Shown here piece after piece: positions 8,176-16,812 of a stretch of DNA of 64,000 nucleotides. Numbering within the stretch: the first letter of the stretch is position 1; the number at the start of each line of letters is the position of its first letter. The position numbers and the translations under genes were made by a program. This DNA is from Kineosporia aurantiaca JCM 3230 (GTDB lineage Bacteria > Actinomycetota > Actinomycetes > Actinomycetales > Kineosporiaceae). A model generated the notes under the pieces. It was not told where the DNA came from and ran no database searches. It worked only from the letters and a program-made list of their open reading frames with translations. Where the stretch lies: positions 310,001 to 374,000 of the forward strand of contig JODP01000001.1 of the NCBI GenBank assembly GCA_000719025.1, read 5' to 3'.

Positions 8176-9168
8176 GTGAGTTCTCCGGCAGCCGCCGCAC
8201 CCGTCCCCGGTACGGGCAGTACGCGGACCAGTCAGCCGTCCCGCCCGGTCAAGGGCGAGCCGCACGTCGACCCCAAGCCGAAACGCCGCGGTGAGCAGAC
8301 CGCCCTGGTGATCTTCATCGCCGTCCCGTTCGTGGCCCTGGTCGCCGCCGTCCCGCTGGCCTGGGGCCGGGCGCTGAACTGGCACGACCTGGTCGTCGCG
8401 TTCGTCCTCTACATGATCTCCGGCCTGGGCATCACGGTCGGCTTCCACCGCTTCTTCACGCACGGCTCGTTCCGCGCCAACCGCCCGCTGACCATCGCGC
8501 TGGCGGTGGCCGGCTCGCTGGCGATCGAGGGCCCGGTGCTGCGCTGGGTCGCCGACCACCGGCGTCATCACGCGTTCAGCGACCGGGAGGGCGACCCGCA
8601 CTCCCCGTGGCGGTACGGCGAGACCATCCCGGCCCTGATGAAGGGTCTCTGGTACGCGCACATGGGCTGGCTGTTCGACCCGGAGAACACCAACCCGCGC
8701 CGGTACGCACCGGACCTGATGCGGGACAAGGGCGTGATGTTCGTGTCCCGGGCGTTCGCCCCGCTGGTGATCCTCTCGCTGGCCCTGCCCGCCCTGATCG
8801 GCTTCGCGATCACCGGCACCTGGCAGGGCGCGGCTACCGCGTTCTTCTGGGGCTCGCTGGTCCGGGTCGGCCTGTTGCACCACGTCACCTGGTCGATCAA
8901 CTCGATCTGCCACGCGATCGGGGAGCGCCCGTTCAAGAGCCGGGACCGTTCCGGCAACGTCTGGTGGCTGGCCCTGCTCTCGTTCGGCGAGTCCTGGCAC
9001 AACCTGCACCACGCCGACCCGACCTGTGCCCGGCACGGGGTGCTGCGCGGGCAGATCGACTCCAGCGCGCGCACCATCTGGATCTTCGAAAAGCTCGGCT
9101 GGGCCACTAACGTCCGCTGGCCGGACACCGGACGGCTGGCCTCCCGGCGGGTCGAGCAGGGCGCCTGA
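8176..9168 (+). CDS. Acyl-CoA/stearoyl delta-9 fatty acid desaturase
   Basis: Integral-membrane di-iron desaturase that inserts a cis double bond into saturated acyl chains. It has 330 residues and hydrophobic stretches flanking three histidine boxes: HRFFTH, HRRHH (VADHRRHHAFSDREGDPHSP) and HNLHH (SWHNLHHADP). This His-box spacing is typical of the acyl-CoA desaturase branch rather than of acyl-lipid omega-3 enzymes. I prefer the GTG at 8176; a TTG at 8095 would add 27 unconserved residues. There is no strong ribosome binding site, so leaderless or weak initiation is possible. A hairpin terminator follows. A cytochrome b5 or ferredoxin partner is not encoded nearby. Confidence 0.92.
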   Translation: MSSPAAAAPVPGTGSTRTSQPSRPVKGEPHVDPKPKRRGEQTALVIFIAVPFVALVAAVPLAWGRALNWHDLVVAFVLYMISGLGITVGFHRFFTHGSFRANRPLTIALAVAGSLAIEGPVLRWVADHRRHHAFSDREGDPHSPWRYGETIPALMKGLWYAHMGWLFDPENTNPRRYAPDLMRDKGVMFVSRAFAPLVILSLALPALIGFAITGTWQGAATAFFWGSLVRVGLLHHVTWSINSICHAIGERPFKSRDRSGNVWWLALLSFGESWHNLHHADPTCARHGVLRGQIDSSARTIWIFEKLGWATNVRWPDTGRLASRRVEQGA

Positions 9169-9183
9169 AAGCATCAATGATGG

Positions 9184-9217
9184 TCCCCCGGCCCTAGGGG
9201 GCCGGGAGGTGCCCCCA
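9184..9217 (-). repeat. 34-bp palindromic repeat element, copy 1
   Basis: Read on the minus strand it starts TGGGGGCACCTCCC and ends GGGCCGGGGGA around a CTAG centre. The same 34-bp unit occurs at 49511-49544 and 49654-49687, always in this orientation. The inner arms form a hairpin (CCCGGCCC ... GGGCCGGG). This copy is intergenic, just after the desaturase stop and directly before a separate terminator hairpin. Confidence 0.85.
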
Positions 9218-9247
9218 GCTCGTGGGCACCGAAAGGTGCCCACGAGC
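9218..9247 (+). terminator. Desaturase terminator with GAAA tetraloop
   Basis: A perfect 13-bp stem (GCTCGTGGGCACC and complement) closed by a GAAA tetraloop, about 50 bases after the desaturase stop. The stable GNRA loop and perfect pairing make this a strong intrinsic terminator candidate, although no T-run follows. Confidence 0.75.
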
Positions 9248-9338
9248 AGTTGCGTGGGTGCCCCGGAACCGCGACATCCGAAGCGCGTAAGGGCAGGTGC
9301 CGTCCACACGCCCGCTGCGAGTTGGGCATGATAGCCGG

Positions 9339-10046
9339 GTGAGTACAGGCCCCCAGTCCCCGACGCCCGAACGTCCCCGCGCGTCCCGGAGTGGCGGCCG
9401 GTCCCGGATGACCGGCCCGCAACGGCGCAGTCAGCTGCTGGACATCGGCCGGGGCCTGTTCGCCGAGAAGGGCTTCGAGGGCACCAGCGTCGAGGAGATC
9501 GCGGCCACCGCCGGGGTCTCCAAGCCGGTGGTCTACGAGCACTTCGGCGGCAAGGACGGGCTGTACGCGGCGGTCGTGGAGACCGAGACGCAGAAGCTGC
9601 TGGAGGCGATGACGGCCGCCCTGACCCTGCCCAACCCGCCCCGGCAGGTGCTCGAGATCGCCGCGATGACTCTGCTCGACTACATCGAGTCGGACACCGA
9701 CGGCTTTCGCATCCTGGTCCGGGACTCCCCGATCACCAAGGCCGACGGCGGTTTCGCCAGCCTGATGAGCGATGTCGCCGGGCACGTCGAGTACATCCTC
9801 GGCGAGCAGTTCGCGGCCCGCGGCTTCGATCCGCAGATGGCCCCGCTGTACGCCCAGATGCTGGTCGGGATGATCGCCCTGACCGGCCAGTTCTGGCTCG
9901 ACCACCGCAAGCCGGAAAAGGCCGAGGTCGCCGCGCACGTGGTGAACCTGGCCTGGAACGGCCTGACCGCGCTGGAGACTCAGCCCCGGCTGCGGGCCCG
10001 GCGCAAGGCGCCCCGGGCGACGGACGGCGAAACCTCGCATGGATGA
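9339..10046 (+). CDS. TetR-family transcriptional regulator
   Basis: DNA-binding repressor-type protein, 235 residues. The N-terminal helix-turn-helix is clear (LFAEKGFEGTSVEEIAATAG, then VSKPVVYEHFGGKDGLYAAVV), followed by an all-helical ligand domain. A TetR gene commonly lies beside glmU in actinobacteria, and this may be that conserved gene displaced by the desaturase (inference). The start is set at the GTG at 9339; an in-frame GTG at 9297 would add 14 residues. Its end overlaps the MarR gene by eight bases, so the two are translationally coupled. The effector is unknown; the neighbouring desaturase is a possible target. Confidence 0.9.
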   Translation: MSTGPQSPTPERPRASRSGGRSRMTGPQRRSQLLDIGRGLFAEKGFEGTSVEEIAATAGVSKPVVYEHFGGKDGLYAAVVETETQKLLEAMTAALTLPNPPRQVLEIAAMTLLDYIESDTDGFRILVRDSPITKADGGFASLMSDVAGHVEYILGEQFAARGFDPQMAPLYAQMLVGMIALTGQFWLDHRKPEKAEVAAHVVNLAWNGLTALETQPRLRARRKAPRATDGETSHG

Positions 10047-10527
10047 GGTCGACCGGATCGTCGCCGCCTGGCGCCGGGAGCGGCCGGACCTGGATGTCGC
10101 TCCGCTCGAGGTGCTTTCCCGGGTCAGCCGGCTCTCCCGCCTGCTGGACCGGGCCCGTTCGGCCGCGTTCGCCCGGCACGGGCTCGAGACCTGGGAGTTC
10201 GACGTGCTTTCCGCGCTGCGCCGCAGCGGCGACCCGTACCAGCTCTCGCCGGGGCAGCTGGTCGGCGTGACCATGGTCACCAGCGGCACGATGACCAACC
10301 GGATCGACCGGCTGGCCGGGCGCGGCCTGGTCCGCCGGCTCCCGGACCCGGCCGACGGGCGCGGGGTGATGGTGCGGCTGGAGGAGGGCGGGCGCAAGGT
10401 CGCCGACGCGGCCCTGGCCGACCTCCTGGAGGTGGAGAGCTCGGTCCTGGCCGCCCTCGACCCCGGCGAGCACGACCGGCTCTCCGGGCTCCTGCGCGAC
10501 CTCCTCACCGCGTTCGACCCGAGCTGA
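10039..10527 (+). CDS. MarR-family transcriptional regulator
   Basis: Winged-helix regulator of 162 residues. It has the MarR core: a long N-terminal dimerisation helix (LEVLSRVSRLSRLLDRARSA), ETWEFDVLSALRRSG, a recognition helix in TMVTSGTMTNRIDRLAGRGLV, and the wing DPADGRGVMVRLEEGGRK. The N-terminal RPDLDVAPLEVLSRVSRL resembles TamR-like streptomycete regulators of oxidative or citrate-cycle stress, though I cannot confirm orthology. It is coupled to the preceding TetR gene by overlap, giving a two-regulator operon. Confidence 0.9.
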   Translation: MDEVDRIVAAWRRERPDLDVAPLEVLSRVSRLSRLLDRARSAAFARHGLETWEFDVLSALRRSGDPYQLSPGQLVGVTMVTSGTMTNRIDRLAGRGLVRRLPDPADGRGVMVRLEEGGRKVADAALADLLEVESSVLAALDPGEHDRLSGLLRDLLTAFDPS

Positions 10528-10732
10528 CCCAAAGCTGACCCGAACCCCGTTCCCACGCCGGGCCCGGAGCTCCGAAAGGGCAAATGGGACCCGTTCGGCG
10601 CTCCGTTTGCCTCCGTTTGGCGCCAGATCCTGCCCGTTTTCTCTCACCCCCTTGTGCAGTTGCTGTGCCTGAGGTTTACATCACAGACACATGCACCGGG
10701 CCGGTTCGGCCACGGACGGGCGGAGGCGGGCA

Positions 10733-11500
10733 ATGGAGCTCTATGCCTATGAACGGCGGCGCTGGCTGGTCGATCAGGCACGGCAGGCGGGGCGGATCGA
10801 CGTGGCTGAGGTGGCTCGTGAGCTCACGGTGGCCAAGGAGACGGTTCGGCGGGATCTGACGGCGTTGGAGGCCGAGGGTTTGCTGCGGCGGGTGCACGGC
10901 GGGGCGATCCCGGTGGAGCGCCTCGGGTTCGAGGGAACGCTGGCGCTGCGCAACACCTCCCGGACCGACGAGAAGGGCCGGATCGCCGACCACGCGATCG
11001 GCCTGGTCGGCACCGCGGAGTCGATCTACATCGACGAGGGTTCCACCACCCAGGCTTTCGCGGAACGGCTCACCCCGCGCCGCCCGCTCACCGTCGTCAC
11101 CAATTCCCTCCCCATCGCCCTGGTCGTGGCGCCCCGCGACCAGGTCTCGGTGGTCCTGATCGGCGGCCGGGTGCGGGGCAAGACGCTCGGCACGATCGAT
11201 CATTGGGCCCTGCGGATGCTCGAGGACTTCGTCTTCGACCTGAGCATCATCGGGACCAACGGGCTGACCCTGGAACGCGGGGCCACCTGCCCGGACGCCG
11301 CGGTGGCGGCGGTCAAGGCGCGGGCCGTGGGCTCCAGTCGGCGTACCGTCCTGGTCACCGACTCCTCCAAGCTCGGGTCGGACTCCTCGTACCGGTTCGC
11401 CCAGGCCCGGGACTTCTCCACGATCGTCACCGACCGCTCGGCCAGCGAGGGCCAGATCCGCCGGCTGCGGGCCGTGGGGGTGGAGGCGGTGATGGTGTGA
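10733..11500 (+). CDS. DeoR-family sugar-responsive regulator of the polyol transporter
   Basis: 255 residues. The N-terminal DeoR helix-turn-helix (ERRRWLVDQARQAGRIDVAE, VAKETVRRDLTALEAEGLLRRVHGGAI) is followed by the DeoR C-terminal sensor domain related to phosphosugar isomerases, with the signature IYIDEGSTTQAFAERL and VTDSSKLG. The family senses sugar phosphates and represses sugar or polyol operons. ATG 10733 is chosen because GGAGG lies seven bases upstream. It is followed by the binding-protein and permease genes in the same direction. The preceding spacer (10528-10732) contains a tandem 10-bp CTCCGTTTG repeat at 10601-10620. Confidence 0.92.
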   Translation: MELYAYERRRWLVDQARQAGRIDVAEVARELTVAKETVRRDLTALEAEGLLRRVHGGAIPVERLGFEGTLALRNTSRTDEKGRIADHAIGLVGTAESIYIDEGSTTQAFAERLTPRRPLTVVTNSLPIALVVAPRDQVSVVLIGGRVRGKTLGTIDHWALRMLEDFVFDLSIIGTNGLTLERGATCPDAAVAAVKARAVGSSRRTVLVTDSSKLGSDSSYRFAQARDFSTIVTDRSASEGQIRRLRAVGVEAVMV

Positions 11501-11504
11501 GACC

Positions 11505-11522
11505 GGACGCCGGCCGGCGTCC
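11505..11522 (+). terminator. Perfect dyad after the DeoR gene
   Basis: GGACGCCGGCCGGCGTCC is an 18-bp perfect palindrome five bases past the DeoR stop. As RNA it gives a 7-bp stem with a GGCC loop. It may terminate or attenuate transcription between the regulator and transporter genes; an operator role is the alternative. Confidence 0.5.
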
Positions 11523-11538
11523 TCAAAAAACGTACGTC

Positions 11539-11574
11539 TGACAACCTTGTCATAACTAAGAGTTACTAGAACTC
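11539..11574 (+). promoter_or_regulatory. Candidate DeoR operator sites upstream of the polyol transporter
   Basis: Two dyads lie in the AT-richer leader of the transporter operon: TGACAACCTTGTCA (11539-11552, a perfect 6-bp inverted repeat with a CC spacer) and GAGTTACTAGAACTC (11560-11574). They sit 44-79 bases before the start codon of the binding protein, where a repressor would act. I found no clean -35/-10 pair overlapping them, so their roles as operator and promoter are inferred. Confidence 0.45.
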
Positions 11575-11617
11575 ATCGGCGTGTAGAAGCAAGGTCCCGC
11601 ACAGTCAAGGAGGATTC

Positions 11618-12997
11618 GTGACCCGGACGAAGAAGAACTGGCGGATCGGGGCGACGGCAGGAGCCATCGCCACCGTTCTGATCACCACCGCGTGCTCCGG
11701 CGCCGGTGGCGGCGGTGGAGGAGGCAGCGCGGGAGCCGACGGAAAGGGCGGCTCGATCAACGTGCTGATGGTCAACAACCCGCAGATGGTCGACATCCAG
11801 CAGCTGACCGCCGACACCTTCACCAAGGACACCGGCATCAAGGTGAACTTCACCGTGCTGCCCGAGAACGAGCTGCGTGACAAGGTCACCCAGGACGTCG
11901 CCAGCCAGGCCGGCCAGTACGACCTGGCCACCGTGGGCGCCTACGAGACCCAGCTCTGGGAGAAGAACGGCTGGCTGCACGAGCTCAGCTCGTACGCCGA
12001 CGCGGACTCCAGCTACGACAAGGCGGACCTGCTCAAGCCGGTCGCCGACAGCCTTACCGGGGACGACGGAAAGCTTTACGCCCTGCCGTTCTACGGTGAG
12101 TCGTCGTTCCTGATGTACCGCAAGGACCTGTTCAAGCAGAAGAACCTGACCATGCCCGAGCACCCCACCTGGGACCAGGTCGCCGACCTGGCGGCCAAGC
12201 TGGACGGGGCCGAGCCCGGGATGAAAGGCATCTGCCTGCGCGGTCTTCCGGGCTGGGGCGAGATGTTCGCGCCGCTGACCACGGTGGTCAACACCTTCGG
12301 CGGCACCTGGTTCACCAAGGACTGGCAGGCCCAGGTGAACTCCCCGGAGTTCACCCAGGCGGTCACGTTCTACACCGACCTGATCAAGAAGCACGGCGAA
12401 CCCGGCGCCGCCCAGGCCGGTTTCACCGAGTGCCTGAACGCCCTGAGCCAGGGCAAGGTGGCGATGTGGTACGACGCCACCTCGGCCGCGGGCTCGCTGG
12501 AGGACCCGGCCAGCAGCAAGGTGGTCGGCAAGATCGGCTACGCCTACGCCCCGGTCGAGAAGACCGACTACAGCGGCTGGCTCTGGTCCTGGAACTGGGC
12601 GATGCCCAAGACCACCAAGCACGCCGACGACGCGGCCAAGTTCGCGCTCTGGGCGACCAGCAAGCAGTACGAGCAGACGGTCGGCGAGAAGCTGGGCTGG
12701 GCCCGGGTTCCCAACGGCAAGCGGGCCAGTACCTACGAGATCCCGGAGTACAAGAAGGCTTCCGGTGACTTCGGCCAGCTGACCCTGGAGTCGATCGAGC
12801 ACGCGAACCCGGACAACCCGGGTCTGCAGCCCCGGCCGACCAAGGGCATCCAGTACGTCACCATCCCGGAGTTCGCCGACCTGGGCACCAAGGTGTCCCA
12901 GTCGATCAGCGGGGTCCTGGCCGGTAAGGGCTCGGTGAAGGACGCACTGGACAGCGGGCAGTCCGCGGCGGAGGACGTGGCCAAGAACTACCAATGA
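11618..12997 (+). CDS. smoE: Sorbitol/mannitol-type ABC transporter solute-binding lipoprotein (SmoE-like)
   Basis: Extracytoplasmic binding protein of a family 1 carbohydrate ABC importer, 459 residues. It has a lipoprotein signal (basic start, hydrophobic core, LITTAC with the lipid-modified Cys near residue 26) and a Gly-rich tether. The mature part shares many polyol-binding features with SmoE of Rhodobacter as I recall it: GQYDLATVGAYE, NGWL, PFYGESSFLMYR, GICLRG..GWGE, SWNWAMPK, WATSKQYE and VTIPEF near the end. GTG 11618 follows AAGGAGG at five bases. Two permease genes follow. The polyol assignment is stronger than the exact substrate. Confidence 0.85.
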   Translation: MTRTKKNWRIGATAGAIATVLITTACSGAGGGGGGGSAGADGKGGSINVLMVNNPQMVDIQQLTADTFTKDTGIKVNFTVLPENELRDKVTQDVASQAGQYDLATVGAYETQLWEKNGWLHELSSYADADSSYDKADLLKPVADSLTGDDGKLYALPFYGESSFLMYRKDLFKQKNLTMPEHPTWDQVADLAAKLDGAEPGMKGICLRGLPGWGEMFAPLTTVVNTFGGTWFTKDWQAQVNSPEFTQAVTFYTDLIKKHGEPGAAQAGFTECLNALSQGKVAMWYDATSAAGSLEDPASSKVVGKIGYAYAPVEKTDYSGWLWSWNWAMPKTTKHADDAAKFALWATSKQYEQTVGEKLGWARVPNGKRASTYEIPEYKKASGDFGQLTLESIEHANPDNPGLQPRPTKGIQYVTIPEFADLGTKVSQSISGVLAGKGSVKDALDSGQSAAEDVAKNYQ

Positions 12998-13035
12998 CCA
13001 TCCGTTCCGCACCATCTCGATTCTGAGGAGTGGCA

Positions 13036-14031
13036 ATGACGACCGTTGCCGAGACAGATCAGGACGAGAACGCCGCACCCCCCGTTCGCCGGCCCACCGC
13101 GCTCTCCTCGAGAGCGCGGTGGGCCCGGCGGGCCCCGCTGCTGCCGGCGCTCGTCTTCACCATCGTCATCACCCAGATCCCGTTCCTGATCACCCTGGTC
13201 ATCTCGTCCCTGCACTGGAGCGCGCTGACCCCGGGCCAGAAGAGCTTCCTGGGACTGGGCAACTACAACGACTTCGCCGGTCTGGAGAACTACAAGACCG
13301 TCTTCACCGACACCCGGCTGCGCAGCGCGGTCTTCAACACCATCACCCTGACCGTCGGCGTGGTGGCGATCAGCCTGCTGATCGGGCTCGGCCTGGCCGT
13401 GCTGCTGGACCGGAAGTTCCCGGGCCGGGGGCTGGCCCGGACCCTGCTGATCGCGCCCTTCCTGGTGATGCCGGTGGCCTCGGCGCTGCTCTGGAAGCAC
13501 GCGCTCTACAACCCCACCTACGGCCTGTTCAACGGCGTCCTCAACTGGCTCTGGCAGCTTTTCGGCGCGGACCACGGCCCCACCGTGGACTTCATCTCGA
13601 AATACCCGATGCCCTCGGTGATCGCCGCCCTGGTCTGGCAGTGGACGCCGTTCATGATGCTGATCCTGCTGGCCGGGCTGCAGGCCCAGCCGACGGACAT
13701 CCTGGAGGCGGCCCGGGTGGACGGCGCCGGCGGGCTGAAGATCTTCCGCTACATCACGCTGCCGCACCTGCGGCAGTACCTGGAACTGGCCACGCTGCTC
13801 GGGGCGATCTACATCGTGCAGACCTTCGACGCGGTCTACTCGATCACCCAGGGCGGCCCGGGCAGTGCCACCACCAACCTGCCCTATGAGATCTATCTGA
13901 CCACCTTCCGAAAGTTCCAGTACGGCGAGGCCGCGGCGGCCGGCGTGGTGACCGTGATCGGCACGATCATCGTGGCCACCTTCGCGCTCCGGGTGGTCAG
14001 TTCGCTCTTCCGAGAGGAGCACGCCCGATGA
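13036..14031 (+). CDS. smoF: Polyol/sugar ABC transporter permease 1
   Basis: Inner-membrane permease of the MalF type, 331 residues with about six transmembrane segments, starting with a cytoplasmic N-terminus (basic segment before LLPALVFTIVIT). The EAA loop that docks the ATPase reads EAARVDGAGGLKIFRYITLPHL. ATG 13036 follows TGAGGAG. It overlaps the next permease gene by ATGA. Substrate is inferred from the SmoE-like neighbour. Confidence 0.88.
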   Translation: MTTVAETDQDENAAPPVRRPTALSSRARWARRAPLLPALVFTIVITQIPFLITLVISSLHWSALTPGQKSFLGLGNYNDFAGLENYKTVFTDTRLRSAVFNTITLTVGVVAISLLIGLGLAVLLDRKFPGRGLARTLLIAPFLVMPVASALLWKHALYNPTYGLFNGVLNWLWQLFGADHGPTVDFISKYPMPSVIAALVWQWTPFMMLILLAGLQAQPTDILEAARVDGAGGLKIFRYITLPHLRQYLELATLLGAIYIVQTFDAVYSITQGGPGSATTNLPYEIYLTTFRKFQYGEAAAAGVVTVIGTIIVATFALRVVSSLFREEHAR

Positions 14032-14915
14032 GCACACCGACGCTCGAGAGGACCGGCACCTTCCTGAACCGCCGGAAGAAGCCGGCCCGCGGAGAGGGCG
14101 ACCTGGCCGAACGGGGTGGCCTGGTCTGGACCACCACGGCCTGGGTGATCACCCTGGTCTTCTTCGCCCCGGTGGCCTGGATGGTGCTCACCTCATTCCA
14201 CTCCGAGGCCGACGCCGCGACCAACCCGCCGACCATCTTCGCCGGCCTGACCTTCGACAACTACTCGGCCCTGTTCGACCGCGGGGTGGGGCCGTTCCTG
14301 ATCAACTCGGCCACCGCCAGCATCGTGTCGACGCTGCTGGTGCTGGCCCTGGCGATCCCGGCGGCGTACGCGCTGTCGATCAAGCCGGTGGAGAAGTGGA
14401 CGGACGTGATGTTCTTCTTCCTCTCCACCAAGTTCCTGCCCTCGATCGCCGCCCTGCTGCCGATCTACCTGCTGGTCAAGCGGGTCGGTGGGCTGGACAA
14501 CATCTGGGTGCTGGTCATTCTCTACACCGCGATGAACCTGCCGATCGCGGTCTGGATGCTCCAGTCGTTCCTGGCCGAGGTGCCCAAGGAGATCATGGAG
14601 GCGGCCGAGGTGGACGGGGCGGGCACGCTCCGGGTGATCTGGAGCGTGATCGTCCCGATCATCACCCCGGGGATCGCGGCCACCAGCCTGATCTGTTTCA
14701 TCTTCAGCTGGAACGAGTTCCTGCTGGCGGTGAACCTGACCGCCACCGCGGCCTCGACCTCACCGGTGTTCCTGGTCGGCTTCATCACCAGTGAGGGCCT
14801 GTTCCTGGCCAAGCTGTGCGCGGCCGCCACCCTGGTCTCGCTGCCAGTGCTGATCGCCGGGTTCGCGGCCCAGGACAAGCTGGTCCGCGGCCTCTCCCTG
14901 GGCGCCGTCAAGTAA
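14028..14915 (+). CDS. smoG: Polyol/sugar ABC transporter permease 2
   Basis: MalG-type permease, 295 residues, six predicted membrane segments and an EAA loop EAAEVDGAGTLRVIWSVIVP. It is translationally coupled to permease 1. No ATPase subunit or polyol dehydrogenase follows: the operon ends at a TGATCA repeat block and a convergent gene. The importer must therefore borrow a shared ATPase of the MsiK type encoded elsewhere (inference from known actinobacterial practice). Confidence 0.88.
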   Translation: MSTPTLERTGTFLNRRKKPARGEGDLAERGGLVWTTTAWVITLVFFAPVAWMVLTSFHSEADAATNPPTIFAGLTFDNYSALFDRGVGPFLINSATASIVSTLLVLALAIPAAYALSIKPVEKWTDVMFFFLSTKFLPSIAALLPIYLLVKRVGGLDNIWVLVILYTAMNLPIAVWMLQSFLAEVPKEIMEAAEVDGAGTLRVIWSVIVPIITPGIAATSLICFIFSWNEFLLAVNLTATAASTSPVFLVGFITSEGLFLAKLCAAATLVSLPVLIAGFAAQDKLVRGLSLGAVK

Positions 14916-14931
14916 CTCTTCCCAACCCCGT

Positions 14932-15000
14932 CGTGATCATGCACTTCCGCCCCCGCGATCATGCAGTGCATGATCACGGGGGCGGTTCTGCATGATCACG
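14932..15000. repeat. TGATCA palindrome array / long inverted repeat between convergent genes
   Basis: Four units centred on TGATCA (14934, 14971 and 14993) or CGATCA (14956). The first two read CGTGATCATGCA-like and the last two are inverted. Start-to-start spacings are 22, 15 and 22 bases. The halves form an imperfect inverted repeat of about 34 bp per arm (14932-14965 with 14968-15000), so the block could fold as one long hairpin. It lies exactly between two convergent genes and could act as a bidirectional terminator. The unit is the same as in 25453-25640. Confidence 0.8.
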
Positions 15001-15006
15001 GGGATT

Positions 15007-16806
15007 TTAGTCGGCGGCCTCGGCGGCCTCGAGCCAGGCCTCTTCGAGCGCGTCCTTCTCGGCCGTCACCTCACGCAGCTCCGCGTCGAGCTTGCTGATC
15101 GCCGCGTGGTCGGTGGCCTTCTCGGCCATCTGGGCGTGCAGCTTCTCCTCCCGGGAGCCGAGTTTCGCGATCTGCCGCTCCAGCCGGGACATCTCCTTAC
15201 GGGCGGCGCGGGCGTCGGCGGCGCTGGTCTCGGTCTTCTCAATGGGGGACGCCGGTGCGCTCTCAGTGCCTTCCTGCTGGGCCCGCAGGGTGAGGTACTG
15301 GTCCACGCCTCCCGGGAGGTCCCGGATCTGGCCGTCGCCGAGCAGGGCCACCTGACGGTCGCACAGCCGCTCCAGCAGGTACCGGTCGTGGGAGACCACG
15401 ATCAGCGTGCCCGGCCACTCGTCCAGCGTGTCCTCGATCGCGGCCAGGGTGTCGGTGTCCAGGTCGTTCGTCGGCTCGTCGAGCAGCAGCACGTTCGGCT
15501 CGGACATCAGCAGACGCAACAGCTGCAGACGCCGCCGCTCACCGCCGGACAGGTCGCCGACCCGGGTCCAGATCTTGTCCTTGGTGAAGCCCAGGCGCTC
15601 CAGCAACTGGCCCGCGGTGACGTCCTTGTTGCCGATCCGCACCGACCCGCGGACCTTTTCGACCGCCTCCTGCACCTTCTGGTCGGCGACCGCGTCCAGC
15701 TCGCGCACGTCCTGGGTGAGAATCACCGCCTGGACCGTCTTTCCGCGCTTCACCCGGCCGGAGTCCGGCGCCGGGGCGGCCGGCCCGCCCAGGATCATCC
15801 GCATCAGCGTGCTCTTGCCGGAACCGTTCACCCCGACCACGCCGATCCGGTCGCCCGGGCCGATCCGCCAGGTGACGTGCTCGAAAAGGGTTTTCGAGCC
15901 GAGCGCGAGGGAGACGTCCTCCAGGTCGACGACGTCCTTGCCGAGCCGGGCGGTGGCCATCTTGGCCAGGTTCATCTGGTCGCGCGGCGGCGGCTCGTCG
16001 GCGATCAGCGACTCGGCCGCGTCGATCCGGAACCGCGGCTTGCTGGTCCGGGCCGGGGCCCCGCGCTGCAGCCAGGCGAGCTCCTTGCGCAGCGTGTTCT
16101 GCCGCCGCTCCTCGGTCACCGCGGCCACCCGGGCGCGCTCGGCGCGGGTCAGCACGTAGGCCGCGTAGCCCCCGTCGTACGGGTCCACCACCCCATCGTG
16201 CACCTCCCAGATCCGCCCGCAGACGGCGTCCAAAAACCACCGGTCGTGGGTGACCACGAGCAGACCGCCGCGACCGGCGGGCCAGCGCTGGTTGAGGTGC
16301 CGGGCCAGCCAGGCCACCCCTTCGACGTCCAGGTGGTTGGTCGGCTCGTCCAGCATCAGCAGGTCGTGGTCGCCGATCAGCAACGCGGCCAGGCCGACCC
16401 GACGGCGCTGACCGCCCGACAGCCGCCCGAACTTCGCGTCCAGGCCACCGACCGCGGGCGCCTCCAGACCGCCGAGAATGCCGCCCAGCACGTCCCGCAC
16501 GCGCGCGTCGCCGGCCCACTCGTGCGCCGCCAGGTCGCCCATGACCGCTTGCCGCACAGTCATTTCCGGGTCGATCCGATCTTCCTGCCAGATCGCGCCG
16601 AGCCGCACTCCGCGGCCCATCGTGACCCGGCCGCCGTCCGGTTCCTGGACCCGCGCCAGCACCCGGAGCAGGGTGGACTTGCCCTCGCCGTTGCGGCCGA
16701 CCACCCCGATCCGGTCCCCGTCGTCCAGACCGAGCGAGACGGCGTCCAAAAGCGTTCGAGAGCCGTGAATGACGGTGATCGACTCGGCGTTCAGTAGATG
16801 AGCCAC
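15007..16806 (-). CDS. ABC-F family ATP-binding protein (Uup-like)
   Basis: Soluble duplicated ATPase of 599 residues without membrane segments. It has two nucleotide-binding domains: Walker A GRNGEGKST (about 37-45) and GVNGSGKST (about 328-336), signatures LSGGQRRRVGL and LSGGERRRLQL, and Walker B LMLDEPTNHLD and LLLDEPTNDLD. Between them is the ABC-F interdomain linker. A C-terminal charged coiled coil (about 525-599) resembles Uup/EttA-type ribosome- or DNA-associated members. ABC-F proteins act on the ribosomal E site. The GTG start lies six bases after the ispE stop, so the two are co-transcribed. The exact ABC-F subfamily is uncertain. Confidence 0.93.
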   Translation of the reverse strand: MAHLLNAESITVIHGSRTLLDAVSLGLDDGDRIGVVGRNGEGKSTLLRVLARVQEPDGGRVTMGRGVRLGAIWQEDRIDPEMTVRQAVMGDLAAHEWAGDARVRDVLGGILGGLEAPAVGGLDAKFGRLSGGQRRRVGLAALLIGDHDLLMLDEPTNHLDVEGVAWLARHLNQRWPAGRGGLLVVTHDRWFLDAVCGRIWEVHDGVVDPYDGGYAAYVLTRAERARVAAVTEERRQNTLRKELAWLQRGAPARTSKPRFRIDAAESLIADEPPPRDQMNLAKMATARLGKDVVDLEDVSLALGSKTLFEHVTWRIGPGDRIGVVGVNGSGKSTLMRMILGGPAAPAPDSGRVKRGKTVQAVILTQDVRELDAVADQKVQEAVEKVRGSVRIGNKDVTAGQLLERLGFTKDKIWTRVGDLSGGERRRLQLLRLLMSEPNVLLLDEPTNDLDTDTLAAIEDTLDEWPGTLIVVSHDRYLLERLCDRQVALLGDGQIRDLPGGVDQYLTLRAQQEGTESAPASPIEKTETSAADARAARKEMSRLERQIAKLGSREEKLHAQMAEKATDHAAISKLDAELREVTAEKDALEEAWLEAAEAAD

Positions 16807-16812
16807 TTTGGT

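Noticed and set aside
14932..15000. Insertion sequence remnant
   Set aside because: No transposase fragment or terminal inverted repeat beyond the TGATCA units themselves.
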